A stretch of 64,000 nucleotides of DNA. Source: Vulcanimicrobium alpinum. GTDB lineage: Bacteria; Vulcanimicrobiota; Vulcanimicrobiia; Vulcanimicrobiales; Vulcanimicrobiaceae. Below the pieces are notes generated by a model. It ran no database searches and was not told the DNA's origin. It saw only the letters and a program-made list of their open reading frames with translations. A program made the position numbers and the translations under genes. The stretch is from the NCBI RefSeq assembly GCF_027923555.1, contig NZ_AP025523.1, positions 248,001 through 312,000 on the forward strand, in the 5' to 3' direction. Numbering within the stretch: position 1 is the stretch's first letter; every line of letters starts with the position of its first letter. This document shows, one piece after another, positions 51,997 to 61,467 of this stretch.

Positions 51997-53676
51997 ATGC
52001 AGACGCCCGAGAAAATTCGTTCCGTCGCCGGAGACCGCGAGCAGTGGGAGCAGCTGACCCTGCTGTCGTTCATGGAGCGCCGCCCCGAGGCGCGCCCGGT
52101 GTTCCGGACCCTCGGCGGCCTGCCGCACGAACGCGTCTATACGCCCGAGCACATCGCGCTCGACTACGGCCGCGATCTCGGCTTCCCCGGCGCCTTCCCG
52201 TACACGCGCGGGCCCTACCCGACGATGTATCGCGCGCAGCCGTGGACGATGCGCCAGATCGCCGGCTTCGGGACCGCCGACGACACCAACGCGCGCTTCC
52301 GCTACCTGATCGCGCAAGGGCAAACCGGGATCTCGACCGACTTCGACATGCCGACCCTGATGGGCTACGACTCCGACGACGTGCGCAGCGAAGGTGAGGT
52401 CGGCCGCGAGGGCGTCGCGATCGACAGCGTCGACGACATGCACGATCTCTACGCCGATATCGATCTCGAGAAGATCAGCGTCTCGATGACGATCAATCCA
52501 TCGGCGTGGATCCTCTTCGCGATGTACCTCACCGTCGCCGACGAGCGCGGCTTCGACCGCAACAAGCTCTCCGGGACGATTCAGAACGACATCATCAAAG
52601 AGTACGTCTCGCAGAAAGAGTGGGTCTATCCGCCGCGCCCGGCGATGCGGATCGTGCGCGACTCGATCGTCTACTCGACGCAGAACCTGCCGCGCTACAA
52701 CCCCGTCAACGTCAGCGGCTACCACACGCGCGAAGCCGGCAGCACCGCGATTCAGGAAGTGGCGTTCACGCTCGCGGCGGGGATGGCGTACGTCGAGGAC
52801 GTCGTGCGTGCCGGCGTCGACGTCGACGACTTCGCACCGCGGCTATCGTTCTTCTTCGTCTCTCAGATCGATTTCTTGGAAGAGGTCGCGAAATTCCGCG
52901 CCGCGCGGCGCGTGTGGGCGCGGCTGATGAAGGAACGCTTCGGCGCGAAGAAAGCCGAGTCGATGCGCCTGCGCTTCCATTGCCAGACCGCCGGCGTCTC
53001 GTGCACCGCGCGCGAACCGCTCAACAACATCGCGCGCACCGCGATCGAAGGGTTGGCGGCGGTGCTGGGCGGCGCGCAGTCGCTGCACACCAACGGCTAT
53101 GACGAAGCGCTCTCGATTCCGAGCGAGGCGGCGATGAAGATCGCGTTGCGCACGCAGCAGATCATCGCCGAGGAGACCGGCGTCGTCGGCACGATCGATC
53201 CGCTCGCCGGCTCCTACGCCGTCGAGTCGCTGACGAACCGGATCGAACAAGGGTGCTTCGATTACTTCGCCGAGATCGATAAGCGCGGTGGCGTCGTCAA
53301 GTGCATCGAGGACAACTTCTTTCAGATTGAACTCGCTGACGCGGCGTACGATCTGCATCGCCGCAAGGACGCGGGCGAACGCCACGTCGTCGGCGTCACG
53401 AAGTACCGCGACGACTCGGCGAACCCGCACGTCGAACTGCACCACGTCGACGAAGGCGCCGCAAACCGCCAGCTCGCGCGGCTCGCGAAAACCCGTGCCA
53501 AGCGCGACGGCGCGGCCGTGCAGCGCGCGCTCGACGAGATCGTGCGCGTCGCGCAGACCGACGAGAACATCATGCCCTCGACGCTCGCCGCCGTAAAGGC
53601 GCGCGCGACCGGCGGCGAGATCATCAATGCGCTGCGTCCCGTGTTCGGGACCTACGTCGAGACGCCGGTCTTTTGA
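51997..53676 (+). CDS. hcmA: B12-dependent 2-hydroxyisobutyryl-CoA mutase-type large subunit
   Basis: 559 residues from ATG 51997 with GGGAG upstream. It is the substrate-binding TIM-barrel subunit of the methylmalonyl-CoA mutase family, without the B12 domain. Pocket residues by motif alignment: in QPWTMRQIAGF Ile88 replaces the Tyr (Tyr89) of methylmalonyl-CoA mutase; in GISTDFDMPTLMGYDSD Asp115 replaces Ala; in KEYVSQKEW Gln206 replaces the carboxylate-binding Arg207. These three match Ile90, Asp117 and Gln208 of the Aquincola HcmA. Expected reaction: 2-hydroxyisobutyryl-CoA to 3-hydroxybutyryl-CoA, or a related 2-hydroxyacyl-CoA. Confidence 0.88.
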   Translation: MQTPEKIRSVAGDREQWEQLTLLSFMERRPEARPVFRTLGGLPHERVYTPEHIALDYGRDLGFPGAFPYTRGPYPTMYRAQPWTMRQIAGFGTADDTNARFRYLIAQGQTGISTDFDMPTLMGYDSDDVRSEGEVGREGVAIDSVDDMHDLYADIDLEKISVSMTINPSAWILFAMYLTVADERGFDRNKLSGTIQNDIIKEYVSQKEWVYPPRPAMRIVRDSIVYSTQNLPRYNPVNVSGYHTREAGSTAIQEVAFTLAAGMAYVEDVVRAGVDVDDFAPRLSFFFVSQIDFLEEVAKFRAARRVWARLMKERFGAKKAESMRLRFHCQTAGVSCTAREPLNNIARTAIEGLAAVLGGAQSLHTNGYDEALSIPSEAAMKIALRTQQIIAEETGVVGTIDPLAGSYAVESLTNRIEQGCFDYFAEIDKRGGVVKCIEDNFFQIELADAAYDLHRRKDAGERHVVGVTKYRDDSANPHVELHHVDEGAANRQLARLAKTRAKRDGAAVQRALDEIVRVAQTDENIMPSTLAAVKARATGGEIINALRPVFGTYVETPVF

Positions 53677-54593
53677 TCTCGCACCGGGTGCACCGCGACC
53701 TGGCGCGGGCAATCTCCAGCGTCGAGAACGGGATCGTCGAGCTGCCCGCGGCGCTCGCGCGCCTCGCGCATCTCGGCCACGTCCCGCCGGCGCATCACGC
53801 GGAGGTCATCGGGATCACCGGGCCGCCCGGCGCCGGAAAATCGACGCTCGTCGACCGTCTGATCGAGGGGATCCGCGCCGGCGGCGAGAGCGTCGCGGTA
53901 ATCGCGGTCGATCCGTCGTCGCCGTTCACGCAGGGCGCGGTGCTCGGCGATCGCGTGCGGATGCAGCGGCATGCCGGCGACAACGGCGTGTTCATCCGGA
54001 GCATGGCCTCGCGCGAGGGCGGCGGCGGTCTCGCGCCGGCGACGCGCGACGCGGTGCGCCTCGCCGAAGCGGCGGGGTTCGACGTCGTGATCGTCGAGAC
54101 GGTCGGCGTCGGACAGATCGAACTGGAAGTCGTCGCGGTCGCCGATCAGATCGTCGTCGTCACCGTCCCCGCGCTCGGCGATTCGGTGCAGACGATCAAA
54201 GCCGGGCTCACCGAGATCGCCGACATCTTCGTCGTCAACATGGCCGACCGCCCCGGCGCGAACCGCACCGCGCTCGACCTCAAGCACATGGTGCGCGAAG
54301 GTCAGCGCGACATCCCGGTCCTGCAGACGGTGGCGCAGGACGGCACGGGCGTCGCCGACCTCCTCGCGGCGATCCTTTCGCGCCGCGGCGGCAGCGAGGT
54401 CAACGCCGTGCGCGCCGTACGCTTTGAGGTCGTGCGGCGCGCGCGCGACCGTGCGGTGATCGCGGCGCTTGCTTCACTCGACTCTCCCGACGGCAGCGCC
54501 GTGCTCGACCGCGTGCGCGCCCGCGAACTTTCCCGCAACGACGCGATCGACGCGCTGCTCGCGATCTACGGAGGACCCGTTCATGCCCATTAA
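53673..54593 (+). CDS. meaH: MeaB/ArgK-type G-protein chaperone for the mutase (MeaH-like)
   Basis: 306 residues from TTG 53673, overlapping the mutase stop (TTGA). Walker [21 protein letters not shown], switch region [40 protein letters not shown] and the [18 protein letters not shown] motif are typical of MeaB. These GTPases load adenosylcobalamin into the mutase and rescue it after inactivation. Its location between the two mutase subunit genes ties it to this enzyme. The last 11 bp overlap the B12-subunit gene. Confidence 0.92.
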   Translation: MISHRVHRDLARAISSVENGIVELPAALARLAHLGHVPPAHHAEVIGITGPPGAGKSTLVDRLIEGIRAGGESVAVIAVDPSSPFTQGAVLGDRVRMQRHAGDNGVFIRSMASREGGGGLAPATRDAVRLAEAAGFDVVIVETVGVGQIELEVVAVADQIVVVTVPALGDSVQTIKAGLTEIADIFVVNMADRPGANRTALDLKHMVREGQRDIPVLQTVAQDGTGVADLLAAILSRRGGSEVNAVRAVRFEVVRRARDRAVIAALASLDSPDGSAVLDRVRARELSRNDAIDALLAIYGGPVHAH

Positions 54594-55014
54594 GGTGCTC
54601 GTCGCCAAACCCGGCCTCGACGGCCACGACCGCGGCGCGAAGATCGTCGCGCGCGCCCTTCGCGACGCCGGGATGGAAGTCGTGTACACGGGCCTGCATC
54701 AGACGCCGGAGATGATCGTCAACGCGGCGATTCAGGAGGACGTCGACGTCGTCGGCGTGAGCATCCTCTCGGGCGCGCACATGACGATCTTCCCGAAGAT
54801 CATGGATCTGCTGCGCGAGCGCGAGGTCGACGATATCGTCGTCATCGGCGGCGGCGTGATCCAAGAGCCCGACATTCCGAAGCTCAAGGAGATCGGCGTG
54901 CGCGAGGTCTTCAACGCCGAAGCGTCGACGCAGGATCTGATCGACGGCATCGAGCGGATCGTCGCCGAGTACGGCCGCGACCGCACGCGCCGCGAGGCGG
55001 CCGGGGCGAGTTGA
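54583..55014 (+). CDS. hcmB: B12-binding small subunit of the acyl-CoA mutase
   Basis: 143 residues from ATG 54583 with GGAGG upstream. It is the stand-alone cobalamin domain: DxHxxG as Asp13-x-His15-x-x-Gly18 in [12 protein letters not shown] (base-off ligand His15), then [11 protein letters not shown] and [18 protein letters not shown] that wrap the nucleotide tail. Separate large and small subunits are the rule for 2-hydroxyisobutyryl- and isobutyryl-CoA mutases. Paired with 51997-53676. Confidence 0.93.
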   Translation: MPIKVLVAKPGLDGHDRGAKIVARALRDAGMEVVYTGLHQTPEMIVNAAIQEDVDVVGVSILSGAHMTIFPKIMDLLREREVDDIVVIGGGVIQEPDIPKLKEIGVREVFNAEASTQDLIDGIERIVAEYGRDRTRREAAGAS

Positions 55015-56756
55015 CCGCCGCGGCGCCGCTGCGCACCTCGACGGCGAGCGCAGCAGAATACCTGGCGCGCGCGCTGCACGCGCGCGGCGTCCGGCGCGTC
55101 TTCGGGCTCGAAGGCGGCCACGTCCAGCCGCTGTGGGATCACGTCGCGCGCCTGGGCATCGCGATCGTGGACGTGCGCGACGAGCGCGCCGCCGTGCACA
55201 TGGCGCACGCGCACGCGGAACTCACCGGAACGGTCGGGATCGCGATGGTGACGGCCGGCCCGGGCGTGACGAATACGGTGACGGCGGTCGCGAACGCGAC
55301 CACCGCCGGCGTCCCCGTCGTGGTGATCGGCGGAGCGCCGCCGATGCCTCAGGACTACCGCGGTCCGCTGCAAGGGATCCCGCAGGTCGATATCCTCGCC
55401 CCGATCGCGCGCTACGCGCGCACCGTGCGCAACGCCGACCTCGTCGTCGGCGAGCTCGACCGTGCGATCTCCGCGGCCGAGGGCGAGTACGGCGATCGCG
55501 GCGCGAGCTACATCGAGTTTCCGACCGACGTGCTGCGCACCGAGGTGCCGCGCCAGGTCGTGCTCGACGAATTCGTCGCGCCGCGCGCGCCGCGCAGGAT
55601 CGCGCCCGATCCGAGCGCCGTCGCGGCGGCCGTCGAGCGGCTGTGGTCGGTGCGCCGGCCCGTCGTCATCACCGGGCGCGGCGCGCGCGGCGCAGCGAGC
55701 GAACTGCTCGCTCTGCTCGATGCGCTCGGCGCCGTCTACCTCGACACGCAGGAGAGCCGCGGTCTCGTCCCCGAGTCGCATCCGTCGGTCGTCGGCGCGA
55801 TGCGCGGCGCGGTGATGGGCCAGGCCGACGTCGTGATCACGGTGGGGCGCAAGCTCGACTATCAACTCGGCTACGGATCGCCGGCGGTCTTTCCGCACGC
55901 GACGTTCGTGCGGATCGGCGACGGCGTCGGCGAGATCGGCGACAACCGCCGCGGCGCGCCGGAGATCTTTGCGACGCCGGCGCTCGCGCTCGCCGCGATC
56001 GTCGAGGCGGCGCGGGGACGCGCGCCGGCTGCAGACCGTGACTGGGCCGGCGATCTGCGGCGCTCGCACGTCGAGCGCGCGCAGGCCTACGGCGCGAAGC
56101 TGGCGCAGGCGCCGTCGGGCGCCGACGGACGGATGCATCCGAACCGCATCTTCGCGGCGATCCGCGCCTGCGTTCCCGACGACGCGATCGCGATCGCCGA
56201 CGGCGGCGACATCCTCAGCTTCGCGCGGCTCGGTTTGACGCAAGCGACGTACCTCGATTCCGGGACGTTCGGATGTCTGGGCGTCGGCGTGCCGTTCGCA
56301 GTCGCCGCTGCGCTCGCGCATCCCGAGCGCACCGTGATCTCGGTGAACGGCGACGGCGCATTCGGCTTCAACGCGATGGAGATCGACACGGCGGTCCGCC
56401 ACGGCGCGCGCGCCGTCTTCACCGTCGCCAACAACGCGGCGTGGAACATCGAGCGCTACGACCAGATGGTGAACTACGAAGGCCGCATCGCCGGCACCGA
56501 ACTGCGCGACAGTGACTACGCGGGATTGGCGAAGGCGCTGGGCGCGTACGCCGAGCGCGTCGACGACCCGTCCGATCTGGAAGGTGCGCTGCGGCGCGCG
56601 ATGTCGCACGCGCCGGCGCTGCTCGACGTCAAGATCACGCGCGACGCGGTCTCGTCCGACGCCGGGAGAGGCCTGGGGTACGTCCGGCTCTATCAGCCGC
56701 TGACGGCGTGGGACGACGCCGAACGCAAACGCCGCGACGACGGAGGTCTCCGATGA
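55011..56756 (+). CDS. Thiamine-diphosphate enzyme, probable 2-hydroxyacyl-CoA lyase (oxalyl-CoA decarboxylase family)
   Basis: 581 residues from TTG 55011 (TTGA overlap). Pyrimidine domain with activating Glu58 in [19 protein letters not shown], central domain ([20 protein letters not shown]), and diphosphate domain with G-D-G at 447-449 ([20 protein letters not shown]) and the NN of [16 protein letters not shown]. Context argues for a 2-hydroxyacyl-CoA lyase, cleaving e.g. 2-hydroxyisobutyryl-CoA to acetone and formyl-CoA, as described in an actinobacterium. Oxalyl-CoA decarboxylase or an acetolactate-synthase-like enzyme are alternatives. Confidence 0.72.
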   Translation: MTAAAPLRTSTASAAEYLARALHARGVRRVFGLEGGHVQPLWDHVARLGIAIVDVRDERAAVHMAHAHAELTGTVGIAMVTAGPGVTNTVTAVANATTAGVPVVVIGGAPPMPQDYRGPLQGIPQVDILAPIARYARTVRNADLVVGELDRAISAAEGEYGDRGASYIEFPTDVLRTEVPRQVVLDEFVAPRAPRRIAPDPSAVAAAVERLWSVRRPVVITGRGARGAASELLALLDALGAVYLDTQESRGLVPESHPSVVGAMRGAVMGQADVVITVGRKLDYQLGYGSPAVFPHATFVRIGDGVGEIGDNRRGAPEIFATPALALAAIVEAARGRAPAADRDWAGDLRRSHVERAQAYGAKLAQAPSGADGRMHPNRIFAAIRACVPDDAIAIADGGDILSFARLGLTQATYLDSGTFGCLGVGVPFAVAAALAHPERTVISVNGDGAFGFNAMEIDTAVRHGARAVFTVANNAAWNIERYDQMVNYEGRIAGTELRDSDYAGLAKALGAYAERVDDPSDLEGALRRAMSHAPALLDVKITRDAVSSDAGRGLGYVRLYQPLTAWDDAERKRRDDGGLR

Positions 56757-58207
56757 GCGTCTCGACTGCCGCCGGGCGGATGGAAGCGTGGTCGTTTCCG
56801 CCGCGCATCGACGCTTCGTATATCCCGCCGAACGATCAGCGCTACTGGCATCCCGTCCGCGAGACGATGCCGCCCGACGAGCGCGACGCCGCGATCGCCG
56901 TGCGCCTGCGCGAGGTGATGCGCCACGCGTACAAGAGCTCGGCGTTCTACAAAAAGAAGTGGGACGATGCGGGGATCGACCCAGAGTCGATCCGCTCGCT
57001 CGAGGATTTCGAACGCGTCCCGGTCGTGACCAAGGCGGAACTGCGTGCGTCGCAGGCGGCGCACGAACCGTACGGCGACTACCTGTGCGTCCCCGAGTCG
57101 GAGATCCATCACATCCACGGCACGTCGGGCACCACCGGAAAGCCGACCGCGTTCGCGATCGGACGCAACGACTGGCAAACGATCGGCGAGAACCACGCGC
57201 GCATCCTGTGGGGGATGGGCTTCCGTCCCGGCGACACGATCTTCTTCGGCGCGATCTTCAGCCTGTATTTGGGTTCGTGGGGCGCGATGTCCGGCGCGGA
57301 GCGGATGAAGGCGCGCAGTTTCCCGTTCGGTGCGGGCGCGCAGGGAATGACCGCGCGCGCCGCACAGTGGCTCGCAATGGTGAAGCCCGCCGGCTTCTAC
57401 GGCACGCCGTCGTACGCGCTGCGTCTCGCTGAGGTCGCACGCGAAGAAGGGTACGATCCGCGCGCGTTCGGCCTGCGCACGCTGTTCTTCTCCGGTGAAC
57501 CGGGAGCGTCGATCCCGTCGGTACGCGATCGCATCGAAAACGAGTTCGGGGCACGCGTGATCGACACGGGGACGATGGCCGAGATGACGCCGTTCATGTC
57601 GGCGGCGGGGAGCGCAGAGTCGCACGAAGGGATGCTGCTCTGGCAGGACATGGTCTACCACGAGGTGTGCGATCCCGCAACCTACGCGCGCGTCCCGTAC
57701 GGCGAGCAGGGGACGCCGGTGTACACGCATCTGGAACGGACGTCGCAGCCGATGATCCGGCTGCTCTCCAACGATCTCACGCATTGGGTGATGGAAGAGA
57801 ACCCGTGCGGGCGTACTTATCCGCGGCTGCCGAAGGGCGTCCACGGCCGCATCGACGACATGTTCCAGATCCGCGGCGAAAACGTGTATCCCTCGGAGAT
57901 CGACAACGTCTGCAACGCGATCGCCGGCTACGGCGGCGAGCACCGCATCCACATCAGCCGTGCGCAGACGATGGACGAACTGCTGGTCCGCGCCGAGTAC
58001 GACGCGACGGTCGCCGCCGGCGGCGACGCAGCGATCGCGGCGTTCCGCCGCACGCTCGGCGATCAGCTCCGCAAAGTGCTGGGCGTCGGCGCCAACGTCG
58101 AACCTGTCCCCCCGAACACCTACGAACGCACCGACTTCAAAGCCCGCCGCGTCGTCGACGACCGCGACCTCTACGGCCAAGTCTACCAAAGCACCCACCC
58201 GCACTAA
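56753..58207 (+). CDS. PaaK-type acyl-CoA ligase (adenylate-forming), probably for 2-hydroxyacids
   Basis: 484 residues from ATG 56753, overlapping the previous stop (ATGA) with GGAGGT upstream. The P-loop is HGTSGTTGKPTAF; the hinge and C-terminal domain (RIDDMFQIRGENVYPSEIDN) follow phenylacetate-CoA ligase. N-terminal VMRHAYKSSAFYKKKWDDAG is typical of the PaaK branch. It would activate the free acid with ATP and CoA for the mutase and lyase. The stop is 2 bp before the IS5-type end, so the operon ends here. Confidence 0.85.
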   Translation: MSVSTAAGRMEAWSFPPRIDASYIPPNDQRYWHPVRETMPPDERDAAIAVRLREVMRHAYKSSAFYKKKWDDAGIDPESIRSLEDFERVPVVTKAELRASQAAHEPYGDYLCVPESEIHHIHGTSGTTGKPTAFAIGRNDWQTIGENHARILWGMGFRPGDTIFFGAIFSLYLGSWGAMSGAERMKARSFPFGAGAQGMTARAAQWLAMVKPAGFYGTPSYALRLAEVAREEGYDPRAFGLRTLFFSGEPGASIPSVRDRIENEFGARVIDTGTMAEMTPFMSAAGSAESHEGMLLWQDMVYHEVCDPATYARVPYGEQGTPVYTHLERTSQPMIRLLSNDLTHWVMEENPCGRTYPRLPKGVHGRIDDMFQIRGENVYPSEIDNVCNAIAGYGGEHRIHISRAQTMDELLVRAEYDATVAAGGDAAIAAFRRTLGDQLRKVLGVGANVEPVPPNTYERTDFKARRVVDDRDLYGQVYQSTHPH

Positions 58208-58268
58208 CAGGGTGCTGAAAAAGCCGCGCTTCCCTTCCTTGTCGGGTAAGCGTTTGATACAATGAGAC

Positions 58269-58292
58269 ATGCGAACGCGAGAGAAAGTGCAG
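58269..58292 (+). pseudogene. IS5-type transposase, first 8 codons
   Basis: ATG CGA ACG CGA GAG AAA GTG CAG, ending with the target duplication AAGTGCAG. Joined to 63700 it restores an open frame. Confidence 0.75.
58285..58292. repeat. Target duplication AAGTGCAG, left (IS256 copy 1)
   Basis: Repeated exactly at 63692-63699 on the far side of the whole nest. Confidence 0.88.
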
Positions 58293-58339
58293 AGTCAAGT
58301 CCCAAATCTGCTGTAATTCCGGTTCGTCGATCGCGTTAG

Positions 58340-59539
58340 TTAGGCTGCTCGTCTGTCTCGTTTTACGGTCGTTGCTTTCCATTCGAAGTATTCGGTCATG
58401 TCGAAGTAGGCTCGGCCTAACCATTCGTCGTTTTGCTCGGAGAGTAGCGCGCCGACCATGCGAATCGCCGCGGCGTCGTTTGGGAAGATGCGAATGACTT
58501 TCTCCCGGCGACGAATCTCTTCATTGAGCCGCTCTTGCATGTTGCTCGTGCGCAGTCGCCGGCGATATTTCTCCGGCAGCGGCAAGATCGCAAGCATGTC
58601 TTCGAACGCTCCTTCCAAGCACACGCACGACTTGGGCGCCGTTTCTGCGAAGCGGGCCATGAATTCCGCATATCGACGCTCGGCCTCTTTGCGATCAGTT
58701 GCGAGGAAGATCAGCCGAGCTGCAGCGGTTACGTTTTCCCGTTCTTTCTTGGGCGTGTGATCGAGCAAGTTCTTCATCACGTGGAACTGGCAACGCTGCC
58801 ACGTCGCGCTGACGAATTGCTTGGCGATCGCCTCACGCAAGCCCGAATGATTGTCGGAGACGGCAACGTCGACGCCGTGCAAGCCGCGTGCTTTGAGGCC
58901 GCAAAAGAACTCGTTCCACGTCGCAAAGCTCTCCGAATCGCCGATCGAAAGACCAAGGATCTCGCGGTATCCGTCAGCACGAATGCCGCTCGCGATGAGC
59001 AGCGCTTTGCTGACGACGCTCTTGTCGGTGCGCACCTTCGTGAAGAGCGCGTCAACGATGATGAATGGGTACGCTGCGTCGAGCCGGCGATTCAAGAATC
59101 CCGCGACCGGTTCGTTGAGTGCCTTCGTAAGGCGACTTACCGTCGATTTCGAAAACGACGTCCCGCAGAGGCCTTCGGTTATCCGCGTGACCTTCCGCGT
59201 CGAGACGCCGTTGACGACCATCTCCATCAGGCCCACGACGAAGGCTTGTTCGCTGCGGCGATAACGCTCGAAGATGTCGGTTGAGAAGCTGCCGTCGCGC
59301 GTCTGCGGCACGCGCAGGACCAGCGAGCCGACGCGGGTCGAGAGCTGTCGATCGCGATACCCATTTCGATAGCCCTCCCGTTCTTCACAGCGCTGGTACC
59401 GCTCGGCGCCCAGATGATCGCGCATCTGTGCCTCGAGCACTTGGTTGAGAATCACTTCGATGAGTTTGCCGAGCGCTGCCGGCTGATCGAGCAAAGCTGG
59501 AATCGCGTCGCGGGATAGGGTAAGATCGTAATCGGCCAC
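58340..59539 (-). CDS. IS256-family transposase, copy 1
   Basis: 399 residues from GTG 59537-59539 (MADYDLTLSRDAIPALLDQP). Mutator-type DDE residues are seen in IIVDALFTKVR, AVSDNHSGLREAI and MQERLNEEIRRREKV. It lacks six residues (AKPAAV) near the C-terminus compared with copies 2 and 3, outside the catalytic core. The frame is intact, but its 5' terminal repeat is now far away (63678), so the copy may no longer move. Confidence 0.92.
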   Translation of the reverse strand: MADYDLTLSRDAIPALLDQPAALGKLIEVILNQVLEAQMRDHLGAERYQRCEEREGYRNGYRDRQLSTRVGSLVLRVPQTRDGSFSTDIFERYRRSEQAFVVGLMEMVVNGVSTRKVTRITEGLCGTSFSKSTVSRLTKALNEPVAGFLNRRLDAAYPFIIVDALFTKVRTDKSVVSKALLIASGIRADGYREILGLSIGDSESFATWNEFFCGLKARGLHGVDVAVSDNHSGLREAIAKQFVSATWQRCQFHVMKNLLDHTPKKERENVTAAARLIFLATDRKEAERRYAEFMARFAETAPKSCVCLEGAFEDMLAILPLPEKYRRRLRTSNMQERLNEEIRRREKVIRIFPNDAAAIRMVGALLSEQNDEWLGRAYFDMTEYFEWKATTVKRDRRAA

Positions 59540-59618
59540 CGTTCCGGTCCTTTCGATTGAGGTGTTGAACAACGTCAATCTTCGAACCGGGGCGGTGGCT
59601 ACCCGCCCGCTCAATTTA

Positions 59619-59626
59619 CATCAATT
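59619..59626. repeat. Target duplication CATCAATT, left (ISL3-type)
   Basis: Repeated at 63670-63677. ISL3-family elements make 8-bp duplications. Confidence 0.88.
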
Positions 59627-59689
59627 GGGTCTTCCGGTTTTGTAGTGGGCGGGCGAGAGGAAATCGGTCGGCCGTCGTAATGCTACGCC

Positions 59690-59993
59690 ATGCGAGACAC
59701 CGAATTCATCCGCGGGTTGCTGCGCGTCGAAGATCCTTGGGACGTGACCGAATCAAAGCTCGATCTCAAGCGAAATCGGGTCGATGTTCGGCTTGAATGG
59801 CAAGGCGCGGGTCGCTGTCCAAAATGCGATCGGGAGTGCCCCAAGCACGATCATCGCGAGCGCGTCTGGCGTGACCTCGATCTGGCCGGCGACCAACTTT
59901 TCTTGCACGCCTCCGTACCCCGGATCGATTGTCCCGAGCACGGCGTCACGACCGTTGCGATTCCCTGGTCAAGCGGTCGCACCGAGTTTACGT
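59690..59993 (+). pseudogene. ISL3-type transposase, N-terminal part
   Basis: ATG 59690. The zinc-ribbon CPKCDRECPKHDHRERVW and the second Cys motif (IDCPEHGVTTVAIPW) are typical of the ISL3 DNA-binding head. The gene is cut after GTTTACGT and continues in frame at 62741; the rejoined protein would be 408 residues and intact. Confidence 0.88.
59986..59993. repeat. Target duplication GTTTACGT, left (IS256 copy 3)
   Basis: Repeated at 62733-62740. Confidence 0.88.
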
Positions 59994-60048
59994 GGCAGAG
60001 TCCCTATAATTGATGTAAATTCAGCGGGCGGGTAGCCACCGCTCCGGT

Positions 60049-60056
60049 TCGAAGAT
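60049..60056. repeat. Target duplication TCGAAGAT, left (IS256 copy 2)
   Basis: Repeated at 61423-61430. Confidence 0.88.
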
Positions 60057-61422
60057 AGTCAAGTCCCAAATCTGCTGTAATTCCGGTTCGTCGATCGCGT
60101 TAGTTAGGCTGCTCGTCTGTCTCGTTTTACGGCGGCCGGCTTGGCCACCGTCGTTGCTTTCCATTCGAAGTATTCGGTCATGTCGAAGTAGGCTCGGCCT
60201 AACCATTCGTCGTTTTGCTCGGAGAGTAGCGCGCCGACCATGCGAATCGCCGCGGCGTCGTTTGGGAAGATGCGAATGACTTTCTCCCGGCGACGAATCT
60301 CTTCATTGAGCCGCTCTTGCATGTTGCTCGTGCGCAGTCGCCGGCGATATTTCTCCGGCAGCGGCAAGATCGCAAGCATGTCTTCGAACGCTCCTTCCAA
60401 GCACACGCACGACTTGGGCGCCGTTTCTGCGAAGCGGGCCATGAATTCCGCATATCGACGCTCGGCCTCTTTGCGATCAGTTGCGAGGAAGATCAGCCGA
60501 GCTGCAGCGGTTACGTTTTCCCGTTCTTTCTTGGGCGCGTGATCGAGCAAGTTCTTCATCACGTGGAACTGGCAACGCTGCCACGTCGCGCCGACGAATT
60601 GCTTGGCGATCGCCTCGCGTAAGCCCGAGTGATTGTCGGAGACGGCAACGTCGACGCCGTGCAAGCCGCGCGCTTTGAGGCCGCGAAAGAACTCGTTCCA
60701 CGTCGCAAAGCTCTCCGAATCGCCGATCGAAAGACCAAGGATTTCGCGGTACCCGTCAGCGCGAATGCCGCTCGCGATGAGTAGTGCTTTGCTGACGACG
60801 CTCTTGTCGGTGCGCACCTTCGTAAAGAGCGCGTCAACGATGATGAATGGGTACGCTGCGTCGAGCCGGCGATTCAAGAATCCCGCGACCGGTTCGTCGA
60901 GTGCCTTCGTAAGGCGACTTACCGTCGATTTCGAAAACGACGTCCCGCAGAGGCCTTCGGTTATCCGCGTGACCTTCCGCGTCGAGACGCCGTTGACGAC
61001 CATCTCCATCAGGCCCACGACAAAGGCTTGTTCGCTGCGGCGATAACGCTCAAAGATGTCGGTTGAGAAGCTGCCGTCGCGCGTTTGCGGCACGCGCAGG
61101 ACCAGCGATCCGACGCGGGTCGAGAGCTGTCGATCGCGATACCCATTCCGATAGCCCTCCCGTTCTTGACAGCGTTCGTACCGCTCGGCGCCCAGATGAT
61201 CGCGCATCTGTGCCTCGAGCACTTGGTTGAGAATCACTTCGACGAGTTTGCCGAGCGCCGCCGGCTGATCAAGCAAAGCTGGAATCGCGTCGCGGGATAG
61301 GGTAAGATCGTAATCGGCCACCGTTTCGGTCCTTTCGATTGAGGTGTTGAACAACGTCAATCTTCGAACCGGGGCGGTGGCTACCCGCCCGCTCAATTTA
61401 CATCAATTATAGGGACTCGGCC
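60057..61422 (-). mobile_element. IS256 copy 2, innermost and complete
   Basis: 1366 bp with both ends, AGTCAAGTCCC at 60057 and GGGACTCGGCC ending at 61422, flanked by TCGAAGAT duplications. It sits in the 5' leader of copy 3 in the opposite direction and is the youngest insertion in the nest. Confidence 0.9.
60104..61321 (-). CDS. IS256-family transposase, copy 2
   Basis: 405 residues from GTG 61319-61321, preceded by AAAGGACC. Same DDE landmarks as copy 1 and a C-terminus VAKPAAVKRDRRAA without the deletion. Both terminal repeats are close and intact, so this copy is the best candidate for an active element. A few scattered substitutions separate it from copy 3. Confidence 0.94.
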   Translation of the reverse strand: MADYDLTLSRDAIPALLDQPAALGKLVEVILNQVLEAQMRDHLGAERYERCQEREGYRNGYRDRQLSTRVGSLVLRVPQTRDGSFSTDIFERYRRSEQAFVVGLMEMVVNGVSTRKVTRITEGLCGTSFSKSTVSRLTKALDEPVAGFLNRRLDAAYPFIIVDALFTKVRTDKSVVSKALLIASGIRADGYREILGLSIGDSESFATWNEFFRGLKARGLHGVDVAVSDNHSGLREAIAKQFVGATWQRCQFHVMKNLLDHAPKKERENVTAAARLIFLATDRKEAERRYAEFMARFAETAPKSCVCLEGAFEDMLAILPLPEKYRRRLRTSNMQERLNEEIRRREKVIRIFPNDAAAIRMVGALLSEQNDEWLGRAYFDMTEYFEWKATTVAKPAAVKRDRRAA

Positions 61423-61430
61423 TCGAAGAT
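61423..61430. repeat. Target duplication TCGAAGAT, right (IS256 copy 2)
   Basis: Matches 60049-60056. Confidence 0.88.
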
Positions 61431-61467
61431 TGACGTTGACAACACTTCAATCGAAAGGACCGGAACG

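Noticed and set aside
55011-56756. Thiamine enzyme as acetolactate synthase
   Set aside because: It lies inside a CoA-ligase/mutase operon without an ilvN-type small subunit or branched-chain amino acid genes; the lyase/oxalyl-CoA decarboxylase reading fits better, though not proven.
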